Shown here piece after piece: positions 1-8,977 of a DNA stretch of 64,000 bases. How positions within the stretch are numbered: the stretch's first letter is position 1; each line of letters begins with the position of its first letter. The notes under the pieces are model-generated. The model did no database searches and was not told the origin of the DNA. It saw only the letters and a list, made by a program, of their open reading frames with translations. The position numbers and the translations under genes are program-made. Source of the DNA: Solibacteraceae bacterium (lineage in GTDB: Bacteria; Acidobacteriota; Terriglobia; Bryobacterales; Bryobacteraceae); NCBI GenBank assembly GCA_021324015.1, contig JAJPJX010000177.1:16122-80121 (forward strand), read 5' to 3'.

Positions 1-41
1 AGCCCTGCGGCTAAGAATCGAAAAGCCATATGTTTCCCGAG

Positions 42-1304
42 TTACTCGTAACGAATTGCTTCGATGGGGTCCAACCTCGCGGCCTGTACGGCCGGATAAA
101 TCCCGAACAATAGCCCGATAAATACGGATACGCCGAAGGCCACCGCGATCGAGGACGTGGTCACCACCGTAGACCAGCCCGCCGCCGAGGCGATGATGCG
201 CGAAAGCGTGAATCCGAAACCGATGCCGATCAGCCCGCCCACGATGGAGATAAGCACCGCCTCGGTGAGGAACTGGCGAACGATATCGCCCTGGCGGGCG
301 CCGATGGCGCGCCGGATGCCGATCTCGCGGGTGCGCTCCAGCACCGTGGCGAGCATGATGTTCATGATTCCGATGCCGCCCACCAGCAGCGAAATCCCGG
401 CGATGCAGATCATCACGATGTTAAAGATAAACTGCGTGCGGCGGCGCTCCTCGAGCAGCCCGGCGGGCACCACCACGGTGAAATCGCCCGCGTCCTTGTG
501 GGTGGCCGAAAGAATGGCGCGCACCACGTTGGCGGTCTCGACCGAGTCGGTGGTGGGGGTGACCTTCATGTAGATGCCGTCGATCTCGTCTTTCAGATAG
601 CTGGTATTGTCCTCGAACCGGCGCATCACCGTGTTCAGCGGAGCGATCACCAGGTTGTTGCGGTTGAGCGCCTGCAAGCCTTCCACGTCGGTGTCGCCGG
701 AGGCCTGCGGCGTCAGCACGCCGATGACCTGCAGCCACGTGTCGTTCACCTTGACGTACTTGCCAATGGCGTCGTCAAAGCCCAACAGGTTCACTTTGGC
801 CGTGTCGCCCAGCACGCACACCGGCGTCGAGCGCTTGTTCTCTTCCTCGGTGAAGAACCGCCCGGCGATCAGCTTCAGGCTATTGATCTCCGTGAAATTG
901 GGCAGGACGCCGATCAACTGCGGCGGCTCCTGCGCGGTTTTCGGCAGCACGCGCTGAGGCTTGAAACGCTTGCGCGGCGTCATGGCCTCCACGCCCTGCA
1001 CGTTTTCCGAAATCGCGCGGAAGTCGCGGAAGGTGAGGCCCGGCGAAATGGCGCGCACGGTCTGGAGTTCGTTGCGGTCCACCGCCTCACGGGCTTCGAT
1101 GATGATGTTGTTCACGCCCAACTGGTCAATGAAACTCATCATCTCCTTCTGCGCGCCCGCGGTGATGGACAGCATGGCCACCACGGCGCCGACGCCGAAG
1201 ATCATGCCCAGCATGGTGAGCAGGCTGCGCAGCTTGTGCGCCAGGAGGCTCGAAAGCCCCATGAACAATTCCGGCAGAATTCCGGAGATCAGAGGAATGT
1301 TCAC
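42..1304 (-). CDS. MacB-type ABC transporter permease
   Basis: Inner-membrane permease of the MacB/FtsX family, 420 residues, close to the family norm. It has one N-terminal membrane segment (about residues 25-48), a periplasmic MacB_PCD-like domain (about 50-280) and three C-terminal membrane segments (about 293-320, 345-370, 385-408). The conserved cytoplasmic coupling motif TREIGIRRAIGA follows the second membrane segment, and the ending ARLDPIEAIRYE is typical. The start is a GTG that overlaps the TGA of the upstream adaptor gene (GTGA), with GGAGG nine bases upstream, so the two are translationally coupled. It is the last of four co-oriented genes; the partner ATPase is not in the window and may lie to the left. 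Likely role: part of a tripartite efflux or lipoprotein/peptide export system. The substrate is unknown. Confidence 0.93.
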   Translation of the reverse strand: MNIPLISGILPELFMGLSSLLAHKLRSLLTMLGMIFGVGAVVAMLSITAGAQKEMMSFIDQLGVNNIIIEAREAVDRNELQTVRAISPGLTFRDFRAISENVQGVEAMTPRKRFKPQRVLPKTAQEPPQLIGVLPNFTEINSLKLIAGRFFTEEENKRSTPVCVLGDTAKVNLLGFDDAIGKYVKVNDTWLQVIGVLTPQASGDTDVEGLQALNRNNLVIAPLNTVMRRFEDNTSYLKDEIDGIYMKVTPTTDSVETANVVRAILSATHKDAGDFTVVVPAGLLEERRRTQFIFNIVMICIAGISLLVGGIGIMNIMLATVLERTREIGIRRAIGARQGDIVRQFLTEAVLISIVGGLIGIGFGFTLSRIIASAAGWSTVVTTSSIAVAFGVSVFIGLLFGIYPAVQAARLDPIEAIRYE

Positions 1305-3184
1305 TTGGTCGCTCCTCCCGGCATGGTGCCCATGGCGCCGCCGCCCTTGCTCTTGCGTTCTCCCTTCTTGGCGTTCTGCTTGGCGTTGGGATCGGCCAGG
1401 GCCACCAACTCGCCGGGTTTGACTCCTCCCGAGAGCACCATAACCGATTCGCTGCGCCGGGCTACCTGCACGGGCCGCTCCTCGAACCGGCCGAGGCGCT
1501 GCACATATACCACGGTCTGGCCGGCCCTGTCGAAGACCGCCTGCACCGGCACGTGCAGCGCATTGGGAATCCTCTCCACCGTGATTTCGATGTCCGCCAG
1601 CAGTCCCGGCCGCAGCAGCACCTGAAGCTGGGAGTCCTCCTCAGGCGGCAGGGGCAGCCTGGCGTTGGCCCTGTCCTGCTCGGTAAACTGACCCACGGCT
1701 ACGGAGGACACGCGCAGCAGGTCGAGTGGATTGCCGCCCTCGGGGGTGAGCGGTGTGCCGCCCGGCGCGGCGGGACGACCCGCCATGCCGCCGGCCCCGC
1801 CGGAAGCCTGCATGGCCCGGCGCGCCTGGGCCAGCGCCCGCTGCTGCTCTTCGGGGGTGGCCTGTTCCAGGCGTTTGCCGCCCAAAGCCTTCTCAAGCTC
1901 CTTTTGGAAGCGCAGGCGGTCCGCCGGCTGCGCACCGCCGCGGCCGCCCGCTGCTTCGGGTCCGCCGGGAGCGCCCGGCGTCATACCCTGCCCCCCGGCC
2001 ATGCCCTGCCCCTGCATGCCGCCGGGAGCCGCCCCGGGGGCGCCCGCCATTCCCGGGCTTGCCGGCATGGCGGCCATCCCGCCCGGACCGCCCGGCAGCG
2101 ACGGCGCGGCGGGGCTGCGCTTGGCGTTCCGCTCGGCGGTCTGCATGATTTTCTCGACTTCAGCCGGCTTCATGCCCAGGCCGGTGAGCAATTGGCGCAT
2201 GTCGATGGAAAAAATGACGTCGAACTTCTTAGCCGGATCCCCGGAGAAGACGTTGGAGCTAGCGGTGCCGCTCATGCCCTTGATCTTGCCGCGGAACTGC
2301 TTGTCCGGCACCGCATCCAGCGTGATGAGCACATCCTGCCCCTCATGCAGATTGGCGCGGTCCAGTTCGCCCACCTTGGCCACCAGTTCCAGCTCGGAAA
2401 GATCCAGGACGTCGGCCACCGGAATACCCGGCTGCAGGGTGTCGCCCTCCCGAATGTCCGGGATCTGCTGCCCGAACATGAAAAATCCCGTGCGGTTCTG
2501 CCGGATGGCCACCAGCCCGGTCATGGGGGAAAGCACCTTGGCCTGGGCGATGCGCTGCTGCTCGCGGCGCACATCGATCATGGCCTTGTTGCGCTGTTCC
2601 TTGAGCACCGCCAGTTGGGCCAGGGCCTGTTCCTGCCGCGAACGGATGTCGCTCTGCAACTGCAACAGCCGGCGGCGCTGCTCCTCCAGGGTGAGCAGGT
2701 TCTTCTTGGCGTCGATGGCGGAGATGATGTCGTTGCGCTGGACTTCGAGTTCGGCGCGGCGCACCCCGTAGCGGGTATGTAGCAGATCCACCTGGTCCTG
2801 GTTGCTGCGCATGGCCAGGTCGGCTTCGGCTTTCTTGATCTGCTCGTCGGTCTGCTCGACCTCGAGCATGGTCTCTTCGAGCTGCGCGCGGCGCTCGGAA
2901 TCGTCAAACTCCACGATCAGGTCTTTTTCATGGGCCAGGCTGCCCATAGGGGCCAGGCGCGTCACCTGCACGGTGCTGAACAGGTTGGGAGCCGAGAGCG
3001 TCACCGAGCGCACCGCCCGCAGCTCGCCGCGGGTGTAGGAACGGATCACCACGTCCCCCCGCAGCACCTTGGTGGTGGCCACGTGCTCCTGCCGCTGCGG
3101 CAGTTGCTGGAAGAAGCGGTAACCGCCCCAGGCCGCGGCCAGGAGGATCGCTACTCCGGTAAGGCGAATGAGGACTTTTTTCAT
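1301..3184 (-). CDS. HlyD/MacA-type periplasmic adaptor with Gly/Met/Pro-rich insert
   Basis: Membrane-fusion (periplasmic adaptor) protein, 627 residues, much longer than the usual 350-450. There is an N-terminal anchor (residues 5-22), a lipoyl/barrel half (about 38-95), a long alpha-helical hairpin (about 97-205), the second lipoyl half and a beta-barrel (about 210-350). A low-complexity block rich in Gly, Met, Pro and Ala occupies about residues 355-483 and contains a short charged helix (around KELEKALGGKRLEQATPEEQ). The C-terminal membrane-proximal domain follows (about 500-610) and ends in a Lys/Gly-rich tail. The ATG sits 18 nt after the preceding adaptor gene and the stop overlaps the permease start. 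It probably pairs with that permease. The insert is unusual; its function is not evident. Confidence 0.9.
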   Translation of the reverse strand: MKKVLIRLTGVAILLAAAWGGYRFFQQLPQRQEHVATTKVLRGDVVIRSYTRGELRAVRSVTLSAPNLFSTVQVTRLAPMGSLAHEKDLIVEFDDSERRAQLEETMLEVEQTDEQIKKAEADLAMRSNQDQVDLLHTRYGVRRAELEVQRNDIISAIDAKKNLLTLEEQRRRLLQLQSDIRSRQEQALAQLAVLKEQRNKAMIDVRREQQRIAQAKVLSPMTGLVAIRQNRTGFFMFGQQIPDIREGDTLQPGIPVADVLDLSELELVAKVGELDRANLHEGQDVLITLDAVPDKQFRGKIKGMSGTASSNVFSGDPAKKFDVIFSIDMRQLLTGLGMKPAEVEKIMQTAERNAKRSPAAPSLPGGPGGMAAMPASPGMAGAPGAAPGGMQGQGMAGGQGMTPGAPGGPEAAGGRGGAQPADRLRFQKELEKALGGKRLEQATPEEQQRALAQARRAMQASGGAGGMAGRPAAPGGTPLTPEGGNPLDLLRVSSVAVGQFTEQDRANARLPLPPEEDSQLQVLLRPGLLADIEITVERIPNALHVPVQAVFDRAGQTVVYVQRLGRFEERPVQVARRSESVMVLSGGVKPGELVALADPNAKQNAKKGERKSKGGGAMGTMPGGATK

Positions 3185-3202
3185 GAAGCTGCCCGCCGGG
3201 TC

Positions 3203-4510
3203 CTACAACTTTTTCTTGGCGCGTCTGGCGGCTTCGGCCGGATTCTCGAGAGTCACCAGGTCGCCTTCTTTCAGCCCGCTCAGCACCACCAGGTCATCTT
3301 CATTGCGTTTGCCCACGGTGATGTGGCGGATTTGGAAGTGCTGGCCCCTCTGGATCCACACGGCCGGCTTGCCCTGATCGGCGAAGCTGGCGCGCGTGGG
3401 AATCAGCAGGGCGTTGGGATCGCGCTCGATGATAATCTCCGCAGAGGCGCTCATGCCGGGGCGCAGGCGCGGATCCAGGTTCTTCAAAGTCGCGCGCGCC
3501 GGGAAGGTTTTTTCCGAGGTCCCCATGCCCTTGAAGATCAGGGCGGCGATGGGGCTAATCCAGTCCAGGTCGCCCACGAACTCCTTTTCCGGGATGGCGT
3601 CCACGCGCATGCGGACGTGCTGGCCGAGCTTCAGCTTGCCGCGGTCCACTTCCTCCAGCTTGAGATCGACGTACATCTCCGAAAGGTCCGGGATTTCCGC
3701 GATGGCCGCGCCGGTCCAGGCGCGGTCGCCCTCTGTGAACGGCGGCGGAGACTGGCCGAAGGAGCCTCCCGAACGGAAGTTCGGGAGGAGGTTGACAATC
3801 CCGTCGTTGGGGGCGCGAATCACCATCTTGGAGAGATAGCCCTTGGCCAGTTGCACATCGTGCTCGGTCTTGTCTTTCTTTTCCGCCAGACGGTCCAGGT
3901 CCGCCTTGTGCGACACCCCGCGAGAGTTGATGGTGGTCTTGACCTGACCCAACGCGCCCTCGGCCACACCCACGTCGATGCGGTTCTTGGCGCCCTCGAT
4001 TTCCGAGAGAATCTCGGCTTTGCTGGCCTCCAGCTTGGCGCGCTCGACGTTGTACTCGGAGGACATCAGGTTCATCTTGTCCATCTCGTTGTCGATCTGC
4101 TGGGAGGCCTTGGTCTGCACGATCTCGCTGTCCACCGTGCGCACGCTGGTGGTGCGCTCGATGTAGTTCTCTTCCTGCTGCACCGGGTCGAACTCCACCA
4201 CCACGTCGCCCTTCTTGACCGGCTTGCCGGATTCGGCGAGCTTGACGATCTGCGGATTGGGGACCTGCGGCGCCGTGAGGATCACCGAACGCGTACTCTT
4301 GATTTCTCCGCGCGTGCGCACGCTGATGATGAAATCCCCGCGCCGCACCCGCGCCACGGGTACGTCCACCTCCGTGGTGCCGGTATAACGCCAGGCAGCG
4401 TACATGCCCGCCACTCCCGCGAATCCCACGATGCCGAGGATGATCATCCTCCGCTTTCTCGCCTGCGCGGTCTGGCCGAGTCTCTGTTTGGGCTTGATAT
4501 CCTTCGACAT
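3203..4510 (-). CDS. HlyD-family periplasmic adaptor
   Basis: Second adaptor of the cluster, 435 residues, ordinary length for the family. The N-terminus is basic and cytoplasmic (KQRLGQTAQARKRR) followed by one membrane anchor (about 24-42). Lipoyl halves flank a coiled-coil hairpin (about 120-220); the second half carries the usual KMVIRAPNDGIVNLLP motif. Barrel and C-terminal domains follow, including the strand LRPGMSASAEIII seen in this family. The gene is 32 nt downstream of the polyserine adaptor and 18 nt upstream of the Gly/Met-rich adaptor, so all are probably on one transcript. Three non-identical adaptors serving one permease is unusual and suggests a hetero-oligomeric adaptor or additional permeases outside the window. 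Confidence 0.92.
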   Translation of the reverse strand: MSKDIKPKQRLGQTAQARKRRMIILGIVGFAGVAGMYAAWRYTGTTEVDVPVARVRRGDFIISVRTRGEIKSTRSVILTAPQVPNPQIVKLAESGKPVKKGDVVVEFDPVQQEENYIERTTSVRTVDSEIVQTKASQQIDNEMDKMNLMSSEYNVERAKLEASKAEILSEIEGAKNRIDVGVAEGALGQVKTTINSRGVSHKADLDRLAEKKDKTEHDVQLAKGYLSKMVIRAPNDGIVNLLPNFRSGGSFGQSPPPFTEGDRAWTGAAIAEIPDLSEMYVDLKLEEVDRGKLKLGQHVRMRVDAIPEKEFVGDLDWISPIAALIFKGMGTSEKTFPARATLKNLDPRLRPGMSASAEIIIERDPNALLIPTRASFADQGKPAVWIQRGQHFQIRHITVGKRNEDDLVVLSGLKEGDLVTLENPAEAARRAKKKL

Positions 4511-4542
4511 GCGGTTCCTTTGCAGCCGTTGCGGAGCCCTGG

Positions 4543-6360
4543 CTACGGGGTCCCCTGTGGCGGCGGCTCAGCCGCCAGAACATCCCCGTTGTTTAAGCCG
4601 GACCGCACCGCGACGGCCACGTGGTTGGCGAGCCCCAGTTCCACCTCCCGGCGGATCCAGCCGGTAGGACTTTGCAGAAACACGAACGGGCGGTGCGTCT
4701 CCCGGTCATAAAAGATCGATTCGAGTGGGGCGATGGTGGCGTCGCTCGCGGTGCCGAGCGCGATGCCGGCACTGGCCGTCAGGTCCGGCAGCACCCGCGG
4801 GTCCAGCGCGTCCAGCCGCAGCCGTACGGGGATCTCCCGCACGTAGTTCGGGCGCCATCCGCCCGGCTTGGTCATGGCGCCGATGCCGATGACCGTCGCC
4901 GGCAACGTCACTTCCGGATAGGCGTCCAGCCGGATGTTGGCCTTCATGCCCAGGCGCAGCAGTTCGCTGTCGGCCTGGTTCACGGTCGCATTCATCACCA
5001 TGGAACTGGGGTCCACTACCGTCATGAACATTTGCCCGGAGTGCACTTCGTCGCCCTGCTGCACCTGCCCGAATTCGCCGCCCCGCCACACCGTCTGCAT
5101 CACCACGATGCCGTCGATGGGCGCTTTGAGCAGCAGTTTGTCCACGTTGACCTTGGCCCGGTCGTATTCAATCCGCGCCTGGTCGCGGTCGATTTCCGCG
5201 GCGCGCAGCTCGGATTTCTGCGAGACGTCCAGCAACCGGGACTCGTCCTGCAACTGCTTGTATTTGGCGCGCGCCTCCTGCACGTTCAGCTTGAAGTTTT
5301 CCGACTCGATGGCGGAGCGCACCTCGATGGTTTTCAAGTCCAGCAGGGCCTTGTCCAGGTCCGCTTTGGCCGAGCGCACCAACTGGTCGTGAGCATACTT
5401 CGCCACGGCCTGGTCGGCTTTGAGCTTCTTGATGTTGGCATCCAACTGGTCAAGCGACGCCTTGTAGTCGTCCAGGCGCAGAAGTTGATACTGCCGGTCG
5501 AACTCGGCCACCACGTCGCCCTTTTTGACGCGGGCGCCGGGCTTGGCCAGGTTCAGCAGGATCAGTGAAAAGTCGCCGGCCATACCGCTCGCGCCGCTGC
5601 TGCCCGGCCCGCCCCCGGGAAGGTTGCCGAAAGTCGAACCCATGTCCGCGCTGGGGATGGCCAGGCTGCCCGCCGTCCGGCTGCCGATTGTATCCGAGGC
5701 TTTCTTGGCGACCGCCGTGCCGGTGTCGCTGAAACGGTTGGTGGTGCCGCGCAACGCCCCGAGGCTGGAGGCCGTCTGCGTCTGCGCCGCGCCCGCCGTG
5801 CCGGTATCGCCGGAAGACGAAGAAGACGACGAAGAAGAACTGGAACTGCTGGACGCATCGTTCCCCAACAGGCTGGTGGAGGTCGAAGAGGACGTGCCCG
5901 ACGTGGAACTGGAGCTCGAGCTGGAGCTGGAACTCGACGAACTGCTGCTGGAGCTGGAGGAACTCGAGCTGCTCGAAGACGTGGTAGTGCCCACCAGCGA
6001 ACTTTGGCGTCCCCGGCCGCTCCGGCTGCCTCGCAGCCGCGGCGCCATCACCGCCGCGAACCGTTCCGCCTGGATCACCCCCGCCACCCGAATGGAATCG
6101 CGCAGCTCCCCGACAGTCACCCGGACGGTCCGCGTGGCCGCCGCGGCTGGTTTGGCCGTCTGCGCCGCCTTCTGCATGCGGAGCTTCCAGAGCAGGCCGG
6201 CTCCGGCCACAAGCACCACGCCCAGAACCACCCAAAGCCCGATCTTGCGGGGCCTTTTGGGCGCCGGATGCACAACGGCGGGAGGGGGTGGGACTACCTG
6301 CGGGGATACTCCACTGCGGAACCCCGCCTCCACAGGATTTGGTGCGGATGCGCTACTCAT
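4543..6360 (-). CDS. HlyD-family adaptor with long polyserine insert
   Basis: First gene of the minus-strand transport operon, 605 residues. A Pro-rich cytoplasmic N-terminus (QVVPPPPAVVHPAPKRPRK) precedes one membrane anchor (about 41-60). The first lipoyl half (about 78-110) is separated from the second (about 275-300, KPGARVKKGDVVAEFD) by an insert of about 160 residues with two serine runs (about 26 and about 14 Ser). The helical hairpin (about 310-400) and barrel (LLKAPIDGIVVMQTVW onward) are normal. The insert lies where the lipoyl domain begins, so it should loop into the periplasm. It is probably a structured adaptor with a disordered linker. The ATG is the first in-frame start after a 240-nt divergent intergenic region shared with scpA. 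Confidence 0.9.
   Translation of the reverse strand: MSSASAPNPVEAGFRSGVSPQVVPPPPAVVHPAPKRPRKIGLWVVLGVVLVAGAGLLWKLRMQKAAQTAKPAAAATRTVRVTVGELRDSIRVAGVIQAERFAAVMAPRLRGSRSGRGRQSSLVGTTTSSSSSSSSSSSSSSSSSSSSSSSSSTSGTSSSTSTSLLGNDASSSSSSSSSSSSSSGDTGTAGAAQTQTASSLGALRGTTNRFSDTGTAVAKKASDTIGSRTAGSLAIPSADMGSTFGNLPGGGPGSSGASGMAGDFSLILLNLAKPGARVKKGDVVAEFDRQYQLLRLDDYKASLDQLDANIKKLKADQAVAKYAHDQLVRSAKADLDKALLDLKTIEVRSAIESENFKLNVQEARAKYKQLQDESRLLDVSQKSELRAAEIDRDQARIEYDRAKVNVDKLLLKAPIDGIVVMQTVWRGGEFGQVQQGDEVHSGQMFMTVVDPSSMVMNATVNQADSELLRLGMKANIRLDAYPEVTLPATVIGIGAMTKPGGWRPNYVREIPVRLRLDALDPRVLPDLTASAGIALGTASDATIAPLESIFYDRETHRPFVFLQSPTGWIRREVELGLANHVAVAVRSGLNNGDVLAAEPPPQGTP
5809..5979 (-). repeat. Serine-repeat coding tract
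   Basis: This tract encodes residues about 128-184 of the adaptor: two serine runs separated by a Thr/Gly/Leu-containing spacer. The codons mix AGC, AGT, TCC, TCG and TCT without a regular period, so both serine codon families are used. A simple slipped-strand microsatellite would give one repeated codon; the mixture implies that serine itself has been kept by selection, or that the tract is old. Antisense frames read as Glu/Leu/Asp-rich, which is only a by-product. Confidence 0.85.
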
Positions 6361-6600
6361 CGCCTGGCTGCCAACTTCCTTTCACCCGTTCCAGCGTACT
6401 TCCCGTTACACGGATCGTTTCCTGGGGCCGCAACAAAAAAAGACGCTCCGTGTTGAACAAAGGTTAGCTTCCGGTGGAAATAAACTTCTCCTTCTTCAAT
6501 CCTTTGGAAATCAATAGTTTCCATCCTGTCGCCAACGATGTCAAGACGGGCGTTTTCCGGCCGCGAAACGGTTCCTCCGTCCGTGCTATGGTGAAAGACG

Positions 6601-7383
6601 GTGTCTTCTCCGCTGAATTTTCACCTGGAGCGCTATGAGGGTCCGCTGGACCTACTGCTGGACCTCATCCGCAAGCAGCAGATCGACATCCGGGACATCC
6701 CCATCGCCACCATCACCGCGCAATACCTGGAATACCTGGAGAAGGCCCGGGAGCTGGATATCGATCTGGGCGCGGAATTTGTCTACATGGCCGCCACCCT
6801 CATTCATATCAAGTCCCGGATGTTGCTGCCGCGCGACCCGGAACTCGATAAGGATCACCCCGAGGAGGACCCCCGGCAGGAACTGGTGGACCGCCTGCTG
6901 GAGCACGAGAAATTCAAGAACGCCGCCGAGATGCTGCAGCAGAAGCGCCTGATCGAGGAGAACGTCTGGTCCAACCCCCAGATCCAGTCATTTCTCTCCG
7001 ATGAGGAAGATCCGGGGCTGGCCATCACCCTGTACGATCTGGTCAAGGCCTTCGGAGACCTGCTGGAGCGGGCCAAGAACCGCCCGGTCTACGAGGTCGC
7101 CGGGGCGGATGTGGGCGTGGCCGACATGATCCAATATTTGCGGTCGGCTCTGGAGAGCGCCGGAGACCAGCCGGTGTTCATCCTGCGTATCGCCGAGCAG
7201 CAGCGCAGCCTGCGCGCCATGATCGCCCTGTTCCTGGCGGTCCTGGAGATGGTCAAGATGCAGGCCGTGGTCATCACCCAGAAGGACCTATTTGGCGAAA
7301 TCGCGCTCGAGAGGCACAAGCTGTTCGATACGGTCTTCTCCTCCGAACAGCCCATGATCGCCATCGAAAAAGACTACACGTAA
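6601..7383 (+). CDS. scpA: Segregation and condensation protein A
   Basis: Kleisin subunit of the SMC-ScpAB condensin complex, 260 residues as expected. The N-terminal helical domain carries the diagnostic YEGPLDLLLDLI motif (residues about 12-23), followed by IDIRDIPIATITAQY and the AATLIHIKSRMLLP segment. The C-terminal winged-helix part (about 190-245) binds the SMC head. The start is a GTG preceded by only a weak ribosome-binding site; the nearby ATG at 6588 is in another frame. scpB follows after 5 nt, as in most bacteria, so ScpA and ScpB are co-translated to act on chromosome segregation. The SMC gene is not in the window. Confidence 0.97.
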   Translation: MSSPLNFHLERYEGPLDLLLDLIRKQQIDIRDIPIATITAQYLEYLEKARELDIDLGAEFVYMAATLIHIKSRMLLPRDPELDKDHPEEDPRQELVDRLLEHEKFKNAAEMLQQKRLIEENVWSNPQIQSFLSDEEDPGLAITLYDLVKAFGDLLERAKNRPVYEVAGADVGVADMIQYLRSALESAGDQPVFILRIAEQQRSLRAMIALFLAVLEMVKMQAVVITQKDLFGEIALERHKLFDTVFSSEQPMIAIEKDYT

Positions 7384-7388
7384 AGGGC

Positions 7389-8228
7389 ATGGAAGAGAAC
7401 GAGGTAGTACCCCCCGGCGACCAGGCTGCCGGCGCCGGCGCCCCCGAGGCGGCCGTTCCGAACGACGCGGCGCCCGCGGAAGCGTCCGCCGCGCCCTCCC
7501 CGGAACCCATCGCCGCCGAGGAGCTGTTCGCCCCGGCAGGCGAGGAGCCCGCCGCCGTTTCCACCGAAGACGCGCAGCTCAAAGCGGTGCTCGAGGCCAT
7601 CATCTACGTGGCCGACGACCCGCTTTCGCCGGCGCAGATCGCCATGGCTCTCGAGCAGCCGCGCGAGCGCGTCGAGCGCCTGATCCAGGAACTCATCGGG
7701 GAACTGGAAAAGCCCTGGCACGGCGTCACCATCCGCGAAGTAGCCGGCGGCTTCAAGATGACCACCAAGCCGGAACACCACGACGCCGTGCGCAGCTTCG
7801 TCAAGAGCCTCAAGCCGCCGCTGAAACTCTCCCTGCCGGCCCTGGAGACCCTGGCGGTGATCGCGTACAAGCAACCCGTCACCGGGCCGGAAATCATGGA
7901 GATCCGCGGCGTGCAGGGCGCGGGCGTGCTCAAGACGCTGCTGGACCGGAAACTGATCGCCGTGGCGGGCCGCAAAAACGTGATCGGCAAACCCATTCTG
8001 TACAAAACCACCAAGGAATTCCTGGTGCAGTTCGGCCTTAAAGACCTGAGCGAGCTGCCCTCCCTCAAGGAGTTCGAAGAGATCCGGCGGATGGCCCTCT
8101 CCGACAGCGAAGCGCCGCCGGCAACCGCAGAAGCGGCTCCACCCGAGGAGGCTCCCGCTGCCCCGCCGCCGGCCGAGGCGGCCGCCCCCCCGGCGCCCGC
8201 TCCGGATGCGGGCCAGAGCGCCGACTGA
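7389..8228 (+). CDS. scpB: Segregation and condensation protein B
   Basis: Winged-helix partner of ScpA in the SMC complex. The conserved core spans about residues 60-235 (two winged helices) and includes LAVIAYKQPVTGPEI and IRGVQGAGVLKTLLDR. At 279 residues it is longer than typical (about 180-220) because of an acidic Ala/Pro/Glu-rich N-terminal extension of about 55 residues and an Ala/Pro-rich tail of about 45 residues. Both tails are probably disordered. It starts 5 nt after scpA and its TGA overlaps the ATG of the pseudouridine synthase by one base, so the block reads as one operon. Confidence 0.96.
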   Translation: MEENEVVPPGDQAAGAGAPEAAVPNDAAPAEASAAPSPEPIAAEELFAPAGEEPAAVSTEDAQLKAVLEAIIYVADDPLSPAQIAMALEQPRERVERLIQELIGELEKPWHGVTIREVAGGFKMTTKPEHHDAVRSFVKSLKPPLKLSLPALETLAVIAYKQPVTGPEIMEIRGVQGAGVLKTLLDRKLIAVAGRKNVIGKPILYKTTKEFLVQFGLKDLSELPSLKEFEEIRRMALSDSEAPPATAEAAPPEEAPAAPPPAEAAAPPAPAPDAGQSAD

Positions 8229-8977
8229 TGCCGGAGGAGCGCCTCCAAAAGATCCTTTCGCGGGCCGGCGTGGCCTCCCGCCGGAAGGCGGAGCAGTTGA
8301 TCCTCGAGGGCCGCGTGCGGGTCAACGGCGCCGTGGTGACCGAACTGGGCTCCAAAGCCGACCTGGAGCGCGACCACATCAAGGTGGACGGCCGCCTGCT
8401 GCACACTCCCCGGCAACTCCTGTACATTGCGCTCCACAAGCCGGACAACGTGGTGACCACCGTGCAGGATCCGCAGCACCGCACGACGGTCATGGACCTG
8501 TTGCACCGCGTCCGGGAGCGGGTCTATCCGGTGGGACGCCTGGACTACCATAGCGAAGGTCTGCTGCTGCTCACCAACGACGGCGAATTCGCCCACGCTC
8601 TGACTTCCGCCGCCACGCACATCCCCAAAACCTACGTAGTGAAAATCAATGGAACCCTGACTGCCGAACAGGAGCAAGAGTTTCGCGACGGCATTCCCTT
8701 GGGCGGACGCCGCACCGCTCCCGCCGGTCTGCGCCTGCTGCGCCGCGCCGACAACTCCTGGTACGAGGTGCGCCTGGTGGAAGGTCGCAACCAGCAGATC
8801 CGCATCATGTTCAAGCACTTCGGAAGGCTGGTGGAGAAACTCAAACGCGTGCAAATCGGCTTCCTGGAACTGGGGACCCTAAAGCCCGGCGAGTTCCGCC
8901 ACCTCGCGCCCGCCGAAGTCGCGCGTTTCCAGAACCTGATTCACCGCCGTGAGGCGGTCCGGCGCAAACCCGCATGA
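8228..8977 (+). CDS. rluB: RsuA/RluB-family rRNA pseudouridine synthase
   Basis: Isomerises a uridine in rRNA to pseudouridine. An N-terminal S4 RNA-binding domain (about residues 1-60, LQKILSRAGVASRRKAE) is followed by the catalytic domain. The signature VGRLDYHSEGLLLLTNDGE contains the catalytic Asp, and the C-terminal motif LVEGRNQQIRIMF is the usual RsuA/RluB ending. Length 249 residues is normal. The scpA-scpB-rluB order is widely conserved and favours RluB (23S rRNA, helix 89 region) over RluE or RluF, though sequence alone does not fix the target base. The start overlaps scpB by one nt, and the stop overlaps the next gene by ATGA. Confidence 0.94.
   Translation: MPEERLQKILSRAGVASRRKAEQLILEGRVRVNGAVVTELGSKADLERDHIKVDGRLLHTPRQLLYIALHKPDNVVTTVQDPQHRTTVMDLLHRVRERVYPVGRLDYHSEGLLLLTNDGEFAHALTSAATHIPKTYVVKINGTLTAEQEQEFRDGIPLGGRRTAPAGLRLLRRADNSWYEVRLVEGRNQQIRIMFKHFGRLVEKLKRVQIGFLELGTLKPGEFRHLAPAEVARFQNLIHRREAVRRKPA

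Noticed and set aside
2930..4711. A 593-codon open frame on the plus strand across two adaptor genes
   Set aside because: It is rich in His, Leu and Arg, crosses two real minus-strand genes and matches nothing.
5809..5979. The serine tract as a slippage microsatellite or a frameshift artefact
   Set aside because: Codons are irregular and use both serine families, and the frame is intact on both sides with adaptor motifs.
6588..6600. ATG at 6588 as the scpA start
   Set aside because: It is out of frame with the conserved ScpA sequence; the in-frame GTG at 6601 fits.
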